Assembly: GCA_017879645.1 (NCBI GenBank) | Contig: JAAEXZ010000013.1 | Location: 1 to 41,570 of the forward strand | Source of the DNA: Nitrosomonas sp. | GTDB lineage: Bacteria; Pseudomonadota; Gammaproteobacteria; Burkholderiales; Nitrosomonadaceae | Direction of reading: 5' to 3' | Length of the DNA: 41,570 nt | In this document: piece by piece, positions 25,190-34,833 of the stretch | Layout: every line of letters begins with the position of its first letter | Numbering within the stretch: the first letter of the stretch is position 1 | Translations under genes and position numbers: made by a program | Notes under the pieces: model-generated | Seen by the model: the letters and a program-made list of their open reading frames with translations, nothing else | What the model was told of the DNA's origin: nothing | Databases searched by the model: none

Positions 25190-26575
25190 TTATTTCGCAC
25201 GAGCAAATTGGTGCTGGGTTTTGCTGGTGTTGTTGCGGAAAGCGTGATTCCGGTTTCCAGATTCGAAACCGCGATCCTGGTTGAAGGTGCGGCCACGTTG
25301 ACCATTCCGGTTTCTGGGTGATTCACTGGCCAGTCCAAAGCCGGGCCTGGAATCCTGATTGCCATAGCCAGGACGTTTGCGTCTTTGCGCACCATTGGGT
25401 GTATGTTTGGCGTCGGGATTGCGGAAACGCGGCTTGATGCGTGGCTCCAGACCGGGAATGACATGCGATGTGATACGCTGCCCGGTGTAACGCTCGATCT
25501 TGCTCAGGTGAGCGCTATCCCGGTTGGATGCAAATGATACGGCAATACCGGCTGCGCCTGCCCGTCCGGTTCGTCCGATACGATGGACATAATCTTCGGC
25601 AAATTTGGGTAAATCAAAATTAATGACATGGGTGATGTCGGCGACATCGATGCCTCTGGCTGCGACATCGGTTGCAACCAGAACACGCAGGCCACCACTG
25701 CGCAGGCGCGTCAGAGTGCGGTTGCGTTCGCGTTGATTCATATCGCCATGCAGTGCTGCAGCAGCAAAGCCTTGTGCATAAAGATTGTCGGCCAGCGTAT
25801 CGGCATCCTTTTTAGTAGCTGTGAAAACAATGGCTTGCTTTAAGGTTTGATCGCGCAGTACATGATCCAGCAAGCGGCTTTTGTGTGAAATGTCATCGAC
25901 ATAGTGAAGCCTTTGTTCAATATTTTCGAGCTTGGTTTTTTGCGATGCAACCTGGATGCGTTTGGGAGAATTCAACAGTTTCGACGCTACTTTATCGATA
26001 GCCTGATCCAGCGTGGCTGAAAACAGGAGCGTCTGGCGTGTCGGCGGTGTCGCAGCGGCGATCGTTTCCACGTCTTCGATGAATCCCATGTCCAGCATGC
26101 GATCGGCTTCGTCCAGTACCAGCATTTCTAGGCGACGGAAATCAATCCGGCCACGCTGTATATGATCGATGAGTCTGCCCGGGGTGGCTACCAGAATATC
26201 CACTGGTTGCGATAGCAATTTGTTTTGCAGGGGATAAGGCATACCGCCGAGAATGCTGACAACCTTGACGCGAGGCAGGTATTTGCCATATTTCTTGGCC
26301 GCTTCAGAGACTTGCAGTGCCAATTCGCGAGTGGGTGTCAGTACGAGAATGCGCGGCCCCCGACAGCGGAAAGTGGCCGGTGCTGCCAGACGGTCCAGGG
26401 CGGGCAGCATGAATGCAGCGGTTTTGCCTGTTCCGGTTTGTGCTGAGGCCATGATGTCATGACCAGATAATAATTCAGGGATGGCTTGCTGCTGTATAGG
26501 GGTGGGGGTGGTATAGCCTGCTTCGTTAATCGCCTTCAGTATGGCAGTATGCAGTTTCAGATCTTCAAAAGACAC
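25190..26575 (-). CDS. rhlE: DEAD-box ATP-dependent RNA helicase RhlE
   Basis: The 461-residue helicase unwinds structured RNA in ribosome assembly and mRNA decay. Motifs are in order: Q-motif TTPTPIQQQAIP (about 22-33), I AQTGTGKT (about 44-51), Ia PTRELALQV, Ib TPGRLIDH, II VLDEADRMLDMGF, III FSATL, IV IVFTATKK, V VATDVAARGIDVADI, VI HRIGRTGRAG. The end is a long Arg/Asn/Gly-rich tail (about 375-461), typical of RhlE for RNA binding. The start is a GTG at 26575 with AGGA upstream. The leader is about 240 nt long, from a strong promoter at 26820-26848. Confidence 0.95.
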   Translation of the reverse strand: MSFEDLKLHTAILKAINEAGYTTPTPIQQQAIPELLSGHDIMASAQTGTGKTAAFMLPALDRLAAPATFRCRGPRILVLTPTRELALQVSEAAKKYGKYLPRVKVVSILGGMPYPLQNKLLSQPVDILVATPGRLIDHIQRGRIDFRRLEMLVLDEADRMLDMGFIEDVETIAAATPPTRQTLLFSATLDQAIDKVASKLLNSPKRIQVASQKTKLENIEQRLHYVDDISHKSRLLDHVLRDQTLKQAIVFTATKKDADTLADNLYAQGFAAAALHGDMNQRERNRTLTRLRSGGLRVLVATDVAARGIDVADITHVINFDLPKFAEDYVHRIGRTGRAGAAGIAVSFASNRDSAHLSKIERYTGQRITSHVIPGLEPRIKPRFRNPDAKHTPNGAQRRKRPGYGNQDSRPGFGLASESPRNRNGQRGRTFNQDRGFESGNRNHAFRNNTSKTQHQFARAK

Positions 26576-26819
26576 GTTGTTTTCCTAAAAAAAGTGAAAA
26601 TCACACGCAAGCAGACAAGCCATACCATGCCTGTTCCAGACCGGACGCAATCCCGCTAGCGCAATTAAAAAAGTATCGCCACTAACCAAGATTGCCAAAT
26701 ATTTTCCGGAAAAACGTGAAAATTCGAAGAGAGGTCAGGAACGACAAAGCCGGATATAGATGATCAAAGCGCAAGTCAAAAATCATTTAAATACAGGCCT
26801 TCATTAACATGAGGCGCGG
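26576..26819 (-). promoter_or_regulatory. Long 5' leader of rhlE
   Basis: About 240 bases lie between the predicted transcript start and the GTG. They hold no gene. Close to the start codon is a short GTGA-TTT-TCAC hairpin followed by seven T (about 26585-26603, read on the minus strand), a weak attenuator-like element. Long leaders are common for cold-induced RNA helicase genes and may allow control by the RNA's own structure; this is inference. Confidence 0.4.
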
Positions 26820-26848
26820 ATTATACTGGATTACTTCGCAAACTGCAA
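26820..26848 (-). promoter_or_regulatory. Strong sigma70 promoter of rhlE
   Basis: On the minus strand TTGCAG (26843-26848) is followed after exactly 17 bases by a perfect TATAAT (26820-26825). It lies just downstream of the tyrS stop and reads toward rhlE. Confidence 0.75.
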
Positions 26849-26876
26849 TTTGTAATTTTCTTGTATTTTTTACTTG

Positions 26877-28091
26877 CTACTTGCCGGAAGAATGGATCGT
26901 AACTCGCGCGAATTTTCTTTTCCCGACCTGAATGGTGACGGATGCTCCACTTTGGATCTGGATTGCCTTGTTTTCCACTTTTTTACCATCCAGTTTTACT
27001 GCGCCTTGATCGATCATGCGGAGTGCTTCACTGGTGCTGGCAGTCAATCCAGCCAGTTTGAGTATTTGAACCAGGGCAATTTCATTATCCGGGATTGGAA
27101 TGGTGTGCTCCGGCATGTCCTCGGGCAATGCGCCATGCCGGAAGCGTGCCTCGAAATCCGCCAGTGCGGCTTCCGCAGCCTGCCGACTATGAAAACGTGC
27201 AACTATTTCTTGAGCCAGCAGTACCTTGATGTCGCGCGGATTGCGCCCGGCTTCGATTTCCGACCGCCATTGCTGGATGGTTTGTAGTGATTCGAATGAC
27301 AATAATTCCAGGTAACGCCACATGAGCTGATCGGATATCGACATCAGCTTGCCGAATATTTCCTTGGGACTTTCAGTGATGCCAACATAGTTGTTCAATG
27401 ATTTGGACATCTTGTTGACACCGTCCAGTCCTTCCAGCAACGGCATGGTGAGAATACATTGTGGCGGTTGGTTGAAATGTTTCTGCAATTCTCGCCCCAT
27501 CAGCAGATTGAATTTCTGATCTGTGCCACCCAATTCAAGATCGGCTTTCAGGGCCACAGAATCATAACCTTGGATCAGTGGGTACAGAAATTCATGTATC
27601 GCAATGGCCTGATTGTTGCGGTAACGTTTGTCAAAGTCGTCCCGTTCTAGCATGCGTGCAACAGTGTGGGTGGCAGCCAGTTTGATCAGGTCGGCTGCGT
27701 TGAGTCGATCCATCCAAGTTGAATTGAAAACAACTTCGGTTTGTTCCGGTTTCAGGATCTTGAAAACCTGATCGGTATAGGACCGGGCATTTTCAGATAC
27801 CTGTTCGCGTGTGAGCGGAGGGCGAGTGGCATTCTTCCCACTAGGGTCGCCGATCATGCCGGTGAAATCACCGATCAGAAACAGGATATGATGTCCGAGA
27901 TCCTGAAGTTGTCGCAGTTTGTTGATCAACACGGTGTGGCCGAGATGCAGGTCGGGAGCGGTAGGATCAAAACCAGCTTTGATGCGCAAGGGTTTGCCCT
28001 GGGCAAGTTTGCTTGCCAATTCGGATTCGATGAGCAGTTCGTGGCAGCCACGCTTGATAGTTTCGAGTTGAGCGTTTCGGGGTGTATTCAC
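26877..28091 (-). CDS. tyrS: Tyrosyl-tRNA synthetase
   Basis: The 404-residue class I synthetase charges tRNA-Tyr. It has the HIGH-type motif [10 protein letters not shown] (about 46-55), [20 protein letters not shown] (about 74-93), the KMSKS loop [14 protein letters not shown] (about 229) and a C-terminal S4 RNA-binding domain (about 340-400). The start is GTG at 28091 with a poor ribosome site (A-rich leader). It is divergent from the M23 peptidase gene across an AT-rich 154-base region. Confidence 0.96.
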   Translation of the reverse strand: MNTPRNAQLETIKRGCHELLIESELASKLAQGKPLRIKAGFDPTAPDLHLGHTVLINKLRQLQDLGHHILFLIGDFTGMIGDPSGKNATRPPLTREQVSENARSYTDQVFKILKPEQTEVVFNSTWMDRLNAADLIKLAATHTVARMLERDDFDKRYRNNQAIAIHEFLYPLIQGYDSVALKADLELGGTDQKFNLLMGRELQKHFNQPPQCILTMPLLEGLDGVNKMSKSLNNYVGITESPKEIFGKLMSISDQLMWRYLELLSFESLQTIQQWRSEIEAGRNPRDIKVLLAQEIVARFHSRQAAEAALADFEARFRHGALPEDMPEHTIPIPDNEIALVQILKLAGLTASTSEALRMIDQGAVKLDGKKVENKAIQIQSGASVTIQVGKRKFARVTIHSSGK

Positions 28092-28160
28092 GTTATTTTT
28101 TTAAGTTATTGATTATAATAATTTATAATTCTTAAGATGAGATTTCTAATTATTTTCAAT

Positions 28161-28174
28161 TGTACTTAAGTACA
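28161..28174. promoter_or_regulatory. Perfect 14-bp palindrome in the tyrS/M23 divergent promoter region
   Basis: TGTACTTAAGTACA reads the same on both strands without a spacer. It sits 70 bases upstream of tyrS and 72 bases before the M23 peptidase ATG, in sequence that is mostly A and T. The position fits an operator shared by both genes, but I do not recognise the binding protein. Confidence 0.45.
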
Positions 28175-28245
28175 TATTTAATTTCTTTTCATGTTAGACT
28201 CGCGCCTGTTTGCAAATAAACACAAGACAGGAGGTACGTCGTAAG

Positions 28246-29580
28246 ATGCTATATACACGACTTGGTAGCAGTCAACAAAAAAATCTAGCTCAAAAGTCCT
28301 CAAAACTAAACAAAAAATCAATTCGCTGGCTCGTCACCTTATCAAGCATCCCCTTATTTGGCATCGTCACTGCTTTCGGTATCGCTCCGAATACACCTTA
28401 TGTCGATGATATACAAATTAAAAATGTTGTACGCGATTTATCGATTCCGGAAATACAGCCCGATACCCAATCCAGTCAAACTTTTTGGCAACAAGCTGAC
28501 ATTCGTCGTGGTGATACCATTGCAAGCATACTGAATCGTCTGGATATAAGCGATCAAGATTCAACCGATTTCTTGCAAGCAGCGCGTGGCAGTAAAGCTA
28601 TGCGGCAATTGAGGCCAGGCAAGACGATACAAGTGCAAACGTCGGCAGAAGGTGAATTATTGGCCTTGCGCTATGTATTTGGCGATGAGCAGCTGTTTTT
28701 GATGGAAAAGACAGATGATGAATTCAAGATGACTGAGCAGCCACTCGAACTGGACAGTCAGATTCATATGAAGTCGGGTGAAATCAGCACATCATTGTTT
28801 GCCGCGACAGATAGCGCGGGTATACCCAACAGCATTGCGATGCAATTGACTGAAATTTTTGCATCGGAAATCGATTTTTATCGTGATTTGCGACAGGGTG
28901 ATCGTTTTACCGTTGTTTATGAAACCTTATCCAACAGTGGGAAGCGTGCCAAAACGGGGCGCGTGCTTGCAGTAGAATTTGTCAATAAAGGTAAGTCACA
29001 TCAAGCCATTTATTTCAAAGCTTCAAACGGCGCCGATGGATATTACACCCCGGATGGCGAGAGCTTGCGCAAGGATTTCCTGTTGTCTCCATTGGCATTC
29101 TCACGTGTCAGCTCTGGCTTCAGTCAGGCGCGCTATCATCCCATTCTCAAGGAGTGGCGGGCACATAAAGGTATTGATTACGCCGCGCCAACAGGGACAC
29201 CGGTCAGAGCGACAGCGACGGGCATCGTGCAGTTTTCAGGATCGCAGCGCGGCTATGGCAATCTGATCGTGCTGAAGCACAATGGTAAGTTTGAAACGGC
29301 TTATGGTCACCTGTCACGTTTTGCCGGTGGTTTAAGCAAAGGCAAGCGGGTGAACCAAGGTGATGTAATTGGCTACGTAGGTGCAACCGGAATGGCAACC
29401 GGACCACATCTGCACTACGAGCTGCGAGTCGATGGTTTGCAGCGCGATCCAACCAAGGTGGCCTTGCCTACTGCGCCTCCCATAACCAAGCGGGATCTGC
29501 TGGCATTTCAGAAGCAAACGCAATCCTTGAGTGCGCGCCTCAATATCATGCGCAGCATTCACTATGCATCACTGGAGTAG
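28246..29580 (+). CDS. M23 family murein endopeptidase (MepM-like)
   Basis: The 444-residue protein has one N-terminal membrane anchor (about 22-42) and a periplasmic body. The middle (about 80-270) matches OapA/LysM-like and MepM N-terminal regions (RRGDTIASILNRL, GDRFTVVYE). The C-terminal M23 metallopeptidase domain (about 300-400) has the zinc ligands in HKGIDYAAPTGTPV (His and Asp) and GPHLHYELRVDG (His-x-His). It would cut peptidoglycan crosslinks during growth. I chose ATG 28246 because AGGAGGT (28229-28235) sits 10 bases ahead; the frame extends upstream to a TTG at 28210 without such support. anmK, for wall recycling, follows 99 bases later. Confidence 0.92.
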   Translation: MLYTRLGSSQQKNLAQKSSKLNKKSIRWLVTLSSIPLFGIVTAFGIAPNTPYVDDIQIKNVVRDLSIPEIQPDTQSSQTFWQQADIRRGDTIASILNRLDISDQDSTDFLQAARGSKAMRQLRPGKTIQVQTSAEGELLALRYVFGDEQLFLMEKTDDEFKMTEQPLELDSQIHMKSGEISTSLFAATDSAGIPNSIAMQLTEIFASEIDFYRDLRQGDRFTVVYETLSNSGKRAKTGRVLAVEFVNKGKSHQAIYFKASNGADGYYTPDGESLRKDFLLSPLAFSRVSSGFSQARYHPILKEWRAHKGIDYAAPTGTPVRATATGIVQFSGSQRGYGNLIVLKHNGKFETAYGHLSRFAGGLSKGKRVNQGDVIGYVGATGMATGPHLHYELRVDGLQRDPTKVALPTAPPITKRDLLAFQKQTQSLSARLNIMRSIHYASLE

Positions 29581-29679
29581 TGAATAATCACTGTTCCTGG
29601 TGGTTTGTAGGTTTGAATTCTTTGAATCGATCGATCGCCCCGTGCGTTTCTGGGATTACTAAGATGGGTCGTACCGTCA

Positions 29680-30783
29680 TTGCAACAACATGAATTTTAC
29701 ATCGGCATCATGTCAGGCACGAGCTTGGATGGTGTCGATGCCGTGTTGGTCACTCTGGATGAGCTGAAACCGGCTCTCATAGAATCTGTTTTTCTTCCGT
29801 TCGATGCTTCACTGCGCCAGGATTTGCTTGATCTGCATCAATCCGGGTATGACGAATTGAATCGTGCTGCACTGCTCGGTAATCACTTGTCGCGACGATA
29901 TGCGGATGCAGTGCATCAATTGTTGGCGCGGACTGGAATGCGATGCGACCAAGTTGTGGCGCTGGGGTGTCATGGTCAAACCATACGACATTGCCCAGAA
30001 AATGAAAAACGATACACGATCCAACTCGTGAATGGCTCACTGCTGGCTGAGCTGACCGGAGTCACGGTGGTCGCGGATTTCAGGAATCGTGATATCGCTG
30101 CTGGGGGGCAGGGAGCGCCTTTGGTACCGGCATTTCATCGTGCCTTGTTTGCAGCACATGACTATCATCGCGTCATTGTCAATATTGGCGGAATCGCCAA
30201 TGTCACGAATCTGGAACCCGATGGGCGTGTGACCGGATTTGATTGCGGTCCGGGAAATATGCTGATGGATGCTTGGTGCTTCATGCATCGTGGTGAGCAG
30301 TTTGATCGTGATGGTGCCTGGGCCAGGTCTGGGCAGGTTATCCCTATGTTGCTCGATGCAATGTTGCGCGAACCTTTTTTTGCACAACGACCACCCAAAA
30401 GTACCGGGCGTGAATTATTCAATTTGAGCTGGCTGAAAAGGCAACTATCGGGTGACTGCAAAGCCGAGGACGTTCAGGCGACATTGTTGCAATTGACCGC
30501 GCTGGGTATTACGCAAGCGATCCGGAATTATTGTATCACGGCCAAAGAACTATACTTTTGTGGTGGCGGTGTGCACAACACCGCGTTGATGCAGCAACTA
30601 CAAGCCATGTTGCCAGACAGACAGTTGATGCTGACCGACCAATTGGGTGTGGCAGCGGACTGGGTCGAAGCTTTTGCATTTGCCTGGCTGGCACAACAAT
30701 CTGTCAAGGGCAAGCCGGGTAATCTGCCATCGGTTACTGGTGCCAGTGGTGCGCGGATACTGGGGGCAATTTATCCCGCCTGA
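29680..30783 (+). CDS. anmK: Anhydro-N-acetylmuramic acid kinase
   Basis: AnmK phosphorylates and opens 1,6-anhydro-MurNAc released during murein turnover, feeding it to MurQ. The 367-residue protein begins with the phosphate-binding YIGIMSGTSLDGVDAVL and has GCHGQTIRH (about 95-103), VADFRNRDIAAGGQGAPLVPAFH (about 129-151), NIGGIANVT, FDCGPGNMLMDAW and FCGGGVHN, all typical of the family. The start is TTG at 29680; no in-frame ATG exists near it, so the start codon is somewhat uncertain. It converges on erpA with 23 bases between. Confidence 0.95.
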   Translation: MQQHEFYIGIMSGTSLDGVDAVLVTLDELKPALIESVFLPFDASLRQDLLDLHQSGYDELNRAALLGNHLSRRYADAVHQLLARTGMRCDQVVALGCHGQTIRHCPENEKRYTIQLVNGSLLAELTGVTVVADFRNRDIAAGGQGAPLVPAFHRALFAAHDYHRVIVNIGGIANVTNLEPDGRVTGFDCGPGNMLMDAWCFMHRGEQFDRDGAWARSGQVIPMLLDAMLREPFFAQRPPKSTGRELFNLSWLKRQLSGDCKAEDVQATLLQLTALGITQAIRNYCITAKELYFCGGGVHNTALMQQLQAMLPDRQLMLTDQLGVAADWVEAFAFAWLAQQSVKGKPGNLPSVTGASGARILGAIYPA

Positions 30784-30806
30784 AGTGTGAATTCAGTATC
30801 GAGCTT

Positions 30807-31151
30807 TCAAACGGAGAAGGAAGAGCCGCATCCGCAGGTGCTGGTAGCGCCGGGATTCTTGATGACAAATTGTGCGCCTTTCAAATTTTCCTGATAGTCG
30901 ATTTCAGCACCGATAAGATATTGAAAGCTCATGGGATCGACCAGTAACTGGACTCCGTTCTTTTCCATGATCGTATCGTCTTCGTTGATCGTTTCATCGA
31001 AAGTGAATCCATACTGGAAACCAGAGCATCCACCGCCGCTGATAAATACCCTGAGCTTCAGATTGTCGTTACCTTCCTCTTCCATCAGTTGCCTGACTTT
31101 GGAAGCGGCGTTGTCCGTAAAGGAAATGGGGGTGTGATTTGCTGTACTCAT
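30807..31151 (-). CDS. erpA: Iron-sulfur cluster insertion protein ErpA
   Basis: The 114-residue A-type carrier hands Fe-S clusters to apo-proteins. The three conserved Cys are seen in [11 protein letters not shown] (about 46-56) and the C-terminal STCGCGSSF. Its length and the [17 protein letters not shown] opening are typical. It follows the bactofilin gene by 26 bases, so it is probably the third gene of the DUF6776-bactofilin-erpA unit. Confidence 0.96.
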   Translation of the reverse strand: MSTANHTPISFTDNAASKVRQLMEEEGNDNLKLRVFISGGGCSGFQYGFTFDETINEDDTIMEKNGVQLLVDPMSFQYLIGAEIDYQENLKGAQFVIKNPGATSTCGCGSSFSV

Positions 31152-31177
31152 AGTATTTGTCTGTATATCAGATGATT

Positions 31178-31666
31178 TCAGGTTGTTCTGCTGTTGCGTG
31201 TCAGCCTGTTATCGGTTGAAACTTCAGCCTGTTTTTCGGATCCTGTGGCAAACAATGTTATCATTTTTTCCGATTGCTTTTCATTCTCGGTCTGTGGCTT
31301 GACTTGTTGATGTACCATTTTTCCTTCGACCATGGCGCCGAGCTGGATTTCCAGGGAACCGTAATGAATGTCACCATAGACCTTGGCCCTGGCCTGGAGT
31401 TCCAGATAACCCTGGGCATAGATCGGACCGTTTACAGTGCCGTTGATGATGACATGCATTACTCTGATCGTCCCGGTGATGCAGCCATCCTTGCTTAAAA
31501 CCAGCGTGCTGTTCTGTTCTTTGCCGCTGCTGATGACATTGCCTGTCACATGACCGTCCACTCGAAGGCCGCCACTGAAGCTGATGTCTCCATGTATGTT
31601 AGTGTTGGCACCAATGAGTGTATCGATGTGATTGTGAAGCTGGTTTTTCTTTTTTCTACCAAACAT
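31178..31666 (-). CDS. Bactofilin (DUF583) polymer-forming cytoskeletal protein
   Basis: The 162-residue protein has a basic N-terminus (FGRKKKNQ), a core of about 95 residues built of short repeated beta strands ([64 protein letters not shown]) and an unstructured tail. This is the bactofilin beta-helix, which self-assembles into filaments near the membrane and often guides wall synthesis or cell shape. The ATG at 31666 is preceded by AAGGAG within the end of the upstream gene; a GTG at 31681 would overlap that stop. The neighbouring DUF6776 membrane protein may anchor it (inference). Confidence 0.92.
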   Translation of the reverse strand: MFGRKKKNQLHNHIDTLIGANTNIHGDISFSGGLRVDGHVTGNVISSGKEQNSTLVLSKDGCITGTIRVMHVIINGTVNGPIYAQGYLELQARAKVYGDIHYGSLEIQLGAMVEGKMVHQQVKPQTENEKQSEKMITLFATGSEKQAEVSTDNRLTRNSRTT

Positions 31667-31677
31667 GATTTTCTCCT

Positions 31678-32409
31678 TCACAACGCGGGTTGTGCTGTTT
31701 GAGTCAGTAAAGCCTTGTCGTTGTCATTTTCGAGAATCTGAACCAGAAGGCTTTCAACCGTTGTATCGGCAGGTACCTGGAAACTTTCATCCAGGCGATG
31801 CAGAAACCTGAAATGCATCGGAAAATCTGTCGATCCATCCTTGGTTGTCAGTGGTATGGTTTTACTCTGGTTATTTTGCTGCAATTTGACCTGGAGGCGC
31901 AATTTTCCCTTGAAGTCAGTGGGTTTTCCTCCCCCCTGAATCAGGGTCAGGGTATAACGGTATTTGCCGGGTGTATCGGTGGCTTTCAGGTTAAATTGGT
32001 GAATCGAGATGCCATTTTTGCTGTTACCTGACATGAGGTGCTGAAAAAAAGCCAGTTTTTCCTTGAGTTGATCATTTTCATAAGTCAATGATTTGACTTG
32101 CAAGGACAGATTATCGCTTGTGGTACTGTTCATCTGTAGTTGATGTGTCAGATCACCAATATGCGTGCATAATTTTTGCTTCTTGGTTTGCTGGCACACC
32201 CCGGGATCATAGGTAAAATCGAATTTTTCCGGCATAGCGGGGTTGCCAGTGGCAGCCGACTTGCCCGCTTCATACATCCCCCAGGATAGTGCCAGCAGCA
32301 GCGCGACAGAAACCATAAAAAAAAGCAGACGACGCTGCCAAGACCATTGTGGACGGACCACAACATCGGAGGAGAGGATTTTAGGTTTTTTGTAAAAAAA
32401 CTTGCTCAC
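31678..32409 (-). CDS. DUF6776-type membrane-anchored coiled-coil protein
   Basis: The 243-residue protein has one N-terminal membrane helix (about 29-46), a heptad-like region (about 88-125, with LSLQVKSLTYENDQLKEKLAFFQHL), then a beta-rich periplasmic domain (about 130-225). The build matches the betaproteobacterial DUF6776 family found next to bactofilin genes. The stop overlaps the bactofilin ribosome site, so the two are made together. Function is unknown; a link between inner membrane and bactofilin filament is a reasonable guess. Confidence 0.8.
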   Translation of the reverse strand: MSKFFYKKPKILSSDVVVRPQWSWQRRLLFFMVSVALLLALSWGMYEAGKSAATGNPAMPEKFDFTYDPGVCQQTKKQKLCTHIGDLTHQLQMNSTTSDNLSLQVKSLTYENDQLKEKLAFFQHLMSGNSKNGISIHQFNLKATDTPGKYRYTLTLIQGGGKPTDFKGKLRLQVKLQQNNQSKTIPLTTKDGSTDFPMHFRFLHRLDESFQVPADTTVESLLVQILENDNDKALLTQTAQPAL

Positions 32410-32609
32410 GGCTTGACTCTATCAGGCTGAGGGTAATCTGCTAACCAGCTGCAGTATCGATATTGATCAATTTGTCACGTACTTAAACTGGTGTTTTGTT
32501 CATGATTACAAATCGATTTCCTGATCGATGATAGCAATGATAGCTGGATTGGTAAAGATTCTTACAAACATCGTTTGTTTCAATGCCTCACTGAGTGACA
32601 GCAACGGAA

Positions 32610-33638
32610 TTAAGGTAACAGGGGAATCTGATTGATACCCATGGTTTCAGGTAATTCAAACAAGATGTTCATGTTTTGTATGGCTTGACCTGCAGCACCT
32701 TTGACAAGATTGTCCGTCACCGACAGGATGACTGCGGTATTGCCATTCTGCGGCTGATGCACTGCGATCCGGCACAGATTCGAGCCACGTACCGACCTGG
32801 TTTCAGGGTGTTTTCCGGCGGGAAGTACATCGACAAACGCTTCATTCTGATAGCGTTTCTCATACAAGGCCTGCAAATCGACTTTTTGAGTCAGTTTGGC
32901 ATACAGGGTGGCGTGAATGCCACGAATCATGGGCACCAGGTGGGGTACAAACGTTAATCCGACTGGTTTTCCGGCGACATTGGCCAGTCCTTGACTGATT
33001 TCGGGCAGATGACGGTGACCGGGCACACCGTAGGCCTTGAAATTATCTGAAGCTTCTGCGTGCAAGGTATGTACTTCGGCTTTCCGTCCTGCGCCTGATA
33101 CCCCCGATTTGGTATCGGCAATGAGATGATCGAGATCCACGATGCCAGCCTCGATCAGCGGTAGAAAGCCCAGTTGCACCGCAGTTGGATAACATCCAGG
33201 ATTAGCGACCAGGCGAGCCTGTCTAACCTGTTCGCGATTGATTTCGGGTAAACCATAAACGGCCTCGGCTACGAGATGCGGACAGGCATGCTCCATGCCA
33301 TACCATTTTTCCCAGACTGCGACATCCTTGATGCGAAAATCTGCTGCAAGATCGATGACCTTTACGCCAGCCTGAAGCAGTGCCTCGGTTTGCTGCATGG
33401 CAATCCCATTGGGCGTGGCAAAAAATACCAGGTCACATTTGTTGAGCTTGGCTTCACCGGGGTCGCTAAATTTCAGATCGATTCGACCGCGTAAGTTGGT
33501 GAACAAGTCGGCAACAGGCAGGCCGGCCTCCCCACGTGATGTGATGGTCTTGATGCGTACCTTGGGATGTTGTACCAGCAGGCGTAACAACTCGACACCC
33601 GTATATCCTGTTCCACCGACAATGCCGACATTGATCAT
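32610..33638 (-). CDS. argC: N-acetyl-gamma-glutamyl-phosphate reductase
   Basis: ArgC makes N-acetylglutamate semialdehyde with NADPH, the third step of arginine synthesis. The 342-residue protein has the Rossmann opening [18 protein letters not shown] (about 4-21), the catalytic Cys in [12 protein letters not shown] (about 146-157) and [12 protein letters not shown] (about 179-190). Length fits the family. It follows rpsI on the same strand but lies behind a terminator at 33681-33709. Confidence 0.97.
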   Translation of the reverse strand: MINVGIVGGTGYTGVELLRLLVQHPKVRIKTITSRGEAGLPVADLFTNLRGRIDLKFSDPGEAKLNKCDLVFFATPNGIAMQQTEALLQAGVKVIDLAADFRIKDVAVWEKWYGMEHACPHLVAEAVYGLPEINREQVRQARLVANPGCYPTAVQLGFLPLIEAGIVDLDHLIADTKSGVSGAGRKAEVHTLHAEASDNFKAYGVPGHRHLPEISQGLANVAGKPVGLTFVPHLVPMIRGIHATLYAKLTQKVDLQALYEKRYQNEAFVDVLPAGKHPETRSVRGSNLCRIAVHQPQNGNTAVILSVTDNLVKGAAGQAIQNMNILFELPETMGINQIPLLP

Positions 33639-33680
33639 CGTGTATTCCTCCTTCAGTACAGTGTGCTATGACATTGCAAT

Positions 33681-33709
33681 AAAAAAGCCGCCCGAAAGAG
33701 GCGGCTTTT
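33681..33709 (-). terminator. Intrinsic terminator after rplM-rpsI
   Basis: On the minus strand GCCGCC and GGCGGC form a 6-bp GC stem (33700-33705 with 33687-33692) around a TCTTTCG loop, followed by TTTTTT. The A/T flanks (AAAA ahead, T-run behind) make it nearly symmetrical. It begins 17 bases after the rpsI stop. Confidence 0.85.
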
Positions 33710-33725
33710 CATGCAGCATAAAATA

Positions 33726-34118
33726 TTAACGTTTAGAGAATTGCTTGCGACGCCGCGCTTTGCGCAAACCCACTTTTTTCCGTTCTACTTCACGAGCATC
33801 CCGGGTGACCAATCCCGCCTTGCTGAGTACGGATTTAAGCGTTGCATCGTGATCGATCAGCGCCCGTGTAATGCCATGACGCACAGCGCCGGCCTGACCC
33901 GATTCACCACCGCCATGGATATTGACCATGATATCAAATGAACTGGCGTTATCGGTGAGCTCAAGAGGTTGCTTTGCTATCATGCGACCCGTTTCGCGAG
34001 AAAAATATTCATCAATCGGTTTGTTGTTGATGATGATCGAGCCTTTGCCTGGCTTGATAAAAACACGAGCAACAGCGCTTTTACGACGACCGGTGCCATA
34101 ATTGAATTGTGTGGCCAT
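33726..34118 (-). CDS. rpsI: 30S ribosomal protein S9
   Basis: The 130-residue S9 has the typical [18 protein letters not shown] opening (about 6-23), [19 protein letters not shown] (about 72-90) and a very basic end [11 protein letters not shown] that reaches into the ribosomal P site. It starts 6 bases after rplM, the usual ribosomal pair. Confidence 0.98.
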   Translation of the reverse strand: MATQFNYGTGRRKSAVARVFIKPGKGSIIINNKPIDEYFSRETGRMIAKQPLELTDNASSFDIMVNIHGGGESGQAGAVRHGITRALIDHDATLKSVLSKAGLVTRDAREVERKKVGLRKARRRKQFSKR

Positions 34119-34124
34119 AAACGA

Positions 34125-34559
34125 TTACGCCCTGATTTCTAGTGGTTTGGGTTGTTGGGCAGCGTGAGGGTGTGAGTCACCTGCATAAATTTTCAGCTTT
34201 TTTATCATTGCATATCCCAAAGGACCCTTGGGTAACATGCCCTTGATGGCTTTCTCAAGCGGCCTGGCCGGGAAACGTGCATGCATCTTCTTCAACGGAG
34301 TAGCATAAATCCCACCAGGGTATCCGGTATGACGGTAATAAATCTTGTCTTCCATTTTATTGCCGGTCACGCGTATTTTGTCGACGTTAATGACAACGAT
34401 GTAATCACCTGTATCAACATGTGGTGTGTAGATGGCTTTATGCTTGCCGCGTAACCGGTGCGCAATCTGCGAAGCCAGTCGACCCAGAACCTTGTCGGTT
34501 GCATCGACGACAAACCAGTCATGCTGTACTTCGTGTGGCTTGGCTGAAAATGTTTTCAC
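34125..34559 (-). CDS. rplM: 50S ribosomal protein L13
   Basis: The 144-residue L13 has [27 protein letters not shown] (about 15-41, split by the start of the RNA-binding core), the YRHTGYPGG motif (about 73-81) and a C-terminal [25 protein letters not shown]. Length is usual. The upstream region on the minus strand has a perfect -35 TTGACA (around 34725) but only a weak -10 17 bases later. Confidence 0.98.
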   Translation of the reverse strand: MKTFSAKPHEVQHDWFVVDATDKVLGRLASQIAHRLRGKHKAIYTPHVDTGDYIVVINVDKIRVTGNKMEDKIYYRHTGYPGGIYATPLKKMHARFPARPLEKAIKGMLPKGPLGYAMIKKLKIYAGDSHPHAAQQPKPLEIRA

Positions 34560-34833
34560 GAAAACCTATCCTGCGTATTCAAAAAGAGCCGCAAATTCTA
34601 TGTCAGGCAGGGGTAAAAGTCAAATCTGGAACGTGATAATCCGGTATTGTTGTGTGGAAGCAATATTGACAGCTGATGGTGTAATGAAAATTCTCTTTCC
34701 AATGTTGAAGAATGATGGAAATTGTGTCAATCATCGCTATAATCTCTGCGAAAAACAGGTATATGCCGCCCGACAGGGGAGGTGAAACGTCCAGTTTTAC
34801 CACATTCATGATCAACAGACCGAGAGGCGTATT

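Noticed and set aside
34715-34743. A full sigma70 promoter for glnS
   Set aside because: The TATAAT is perfect, but no acceptable -35 box lies 16-18 bases upstream, so I mention only the -10 in the glnS entry.
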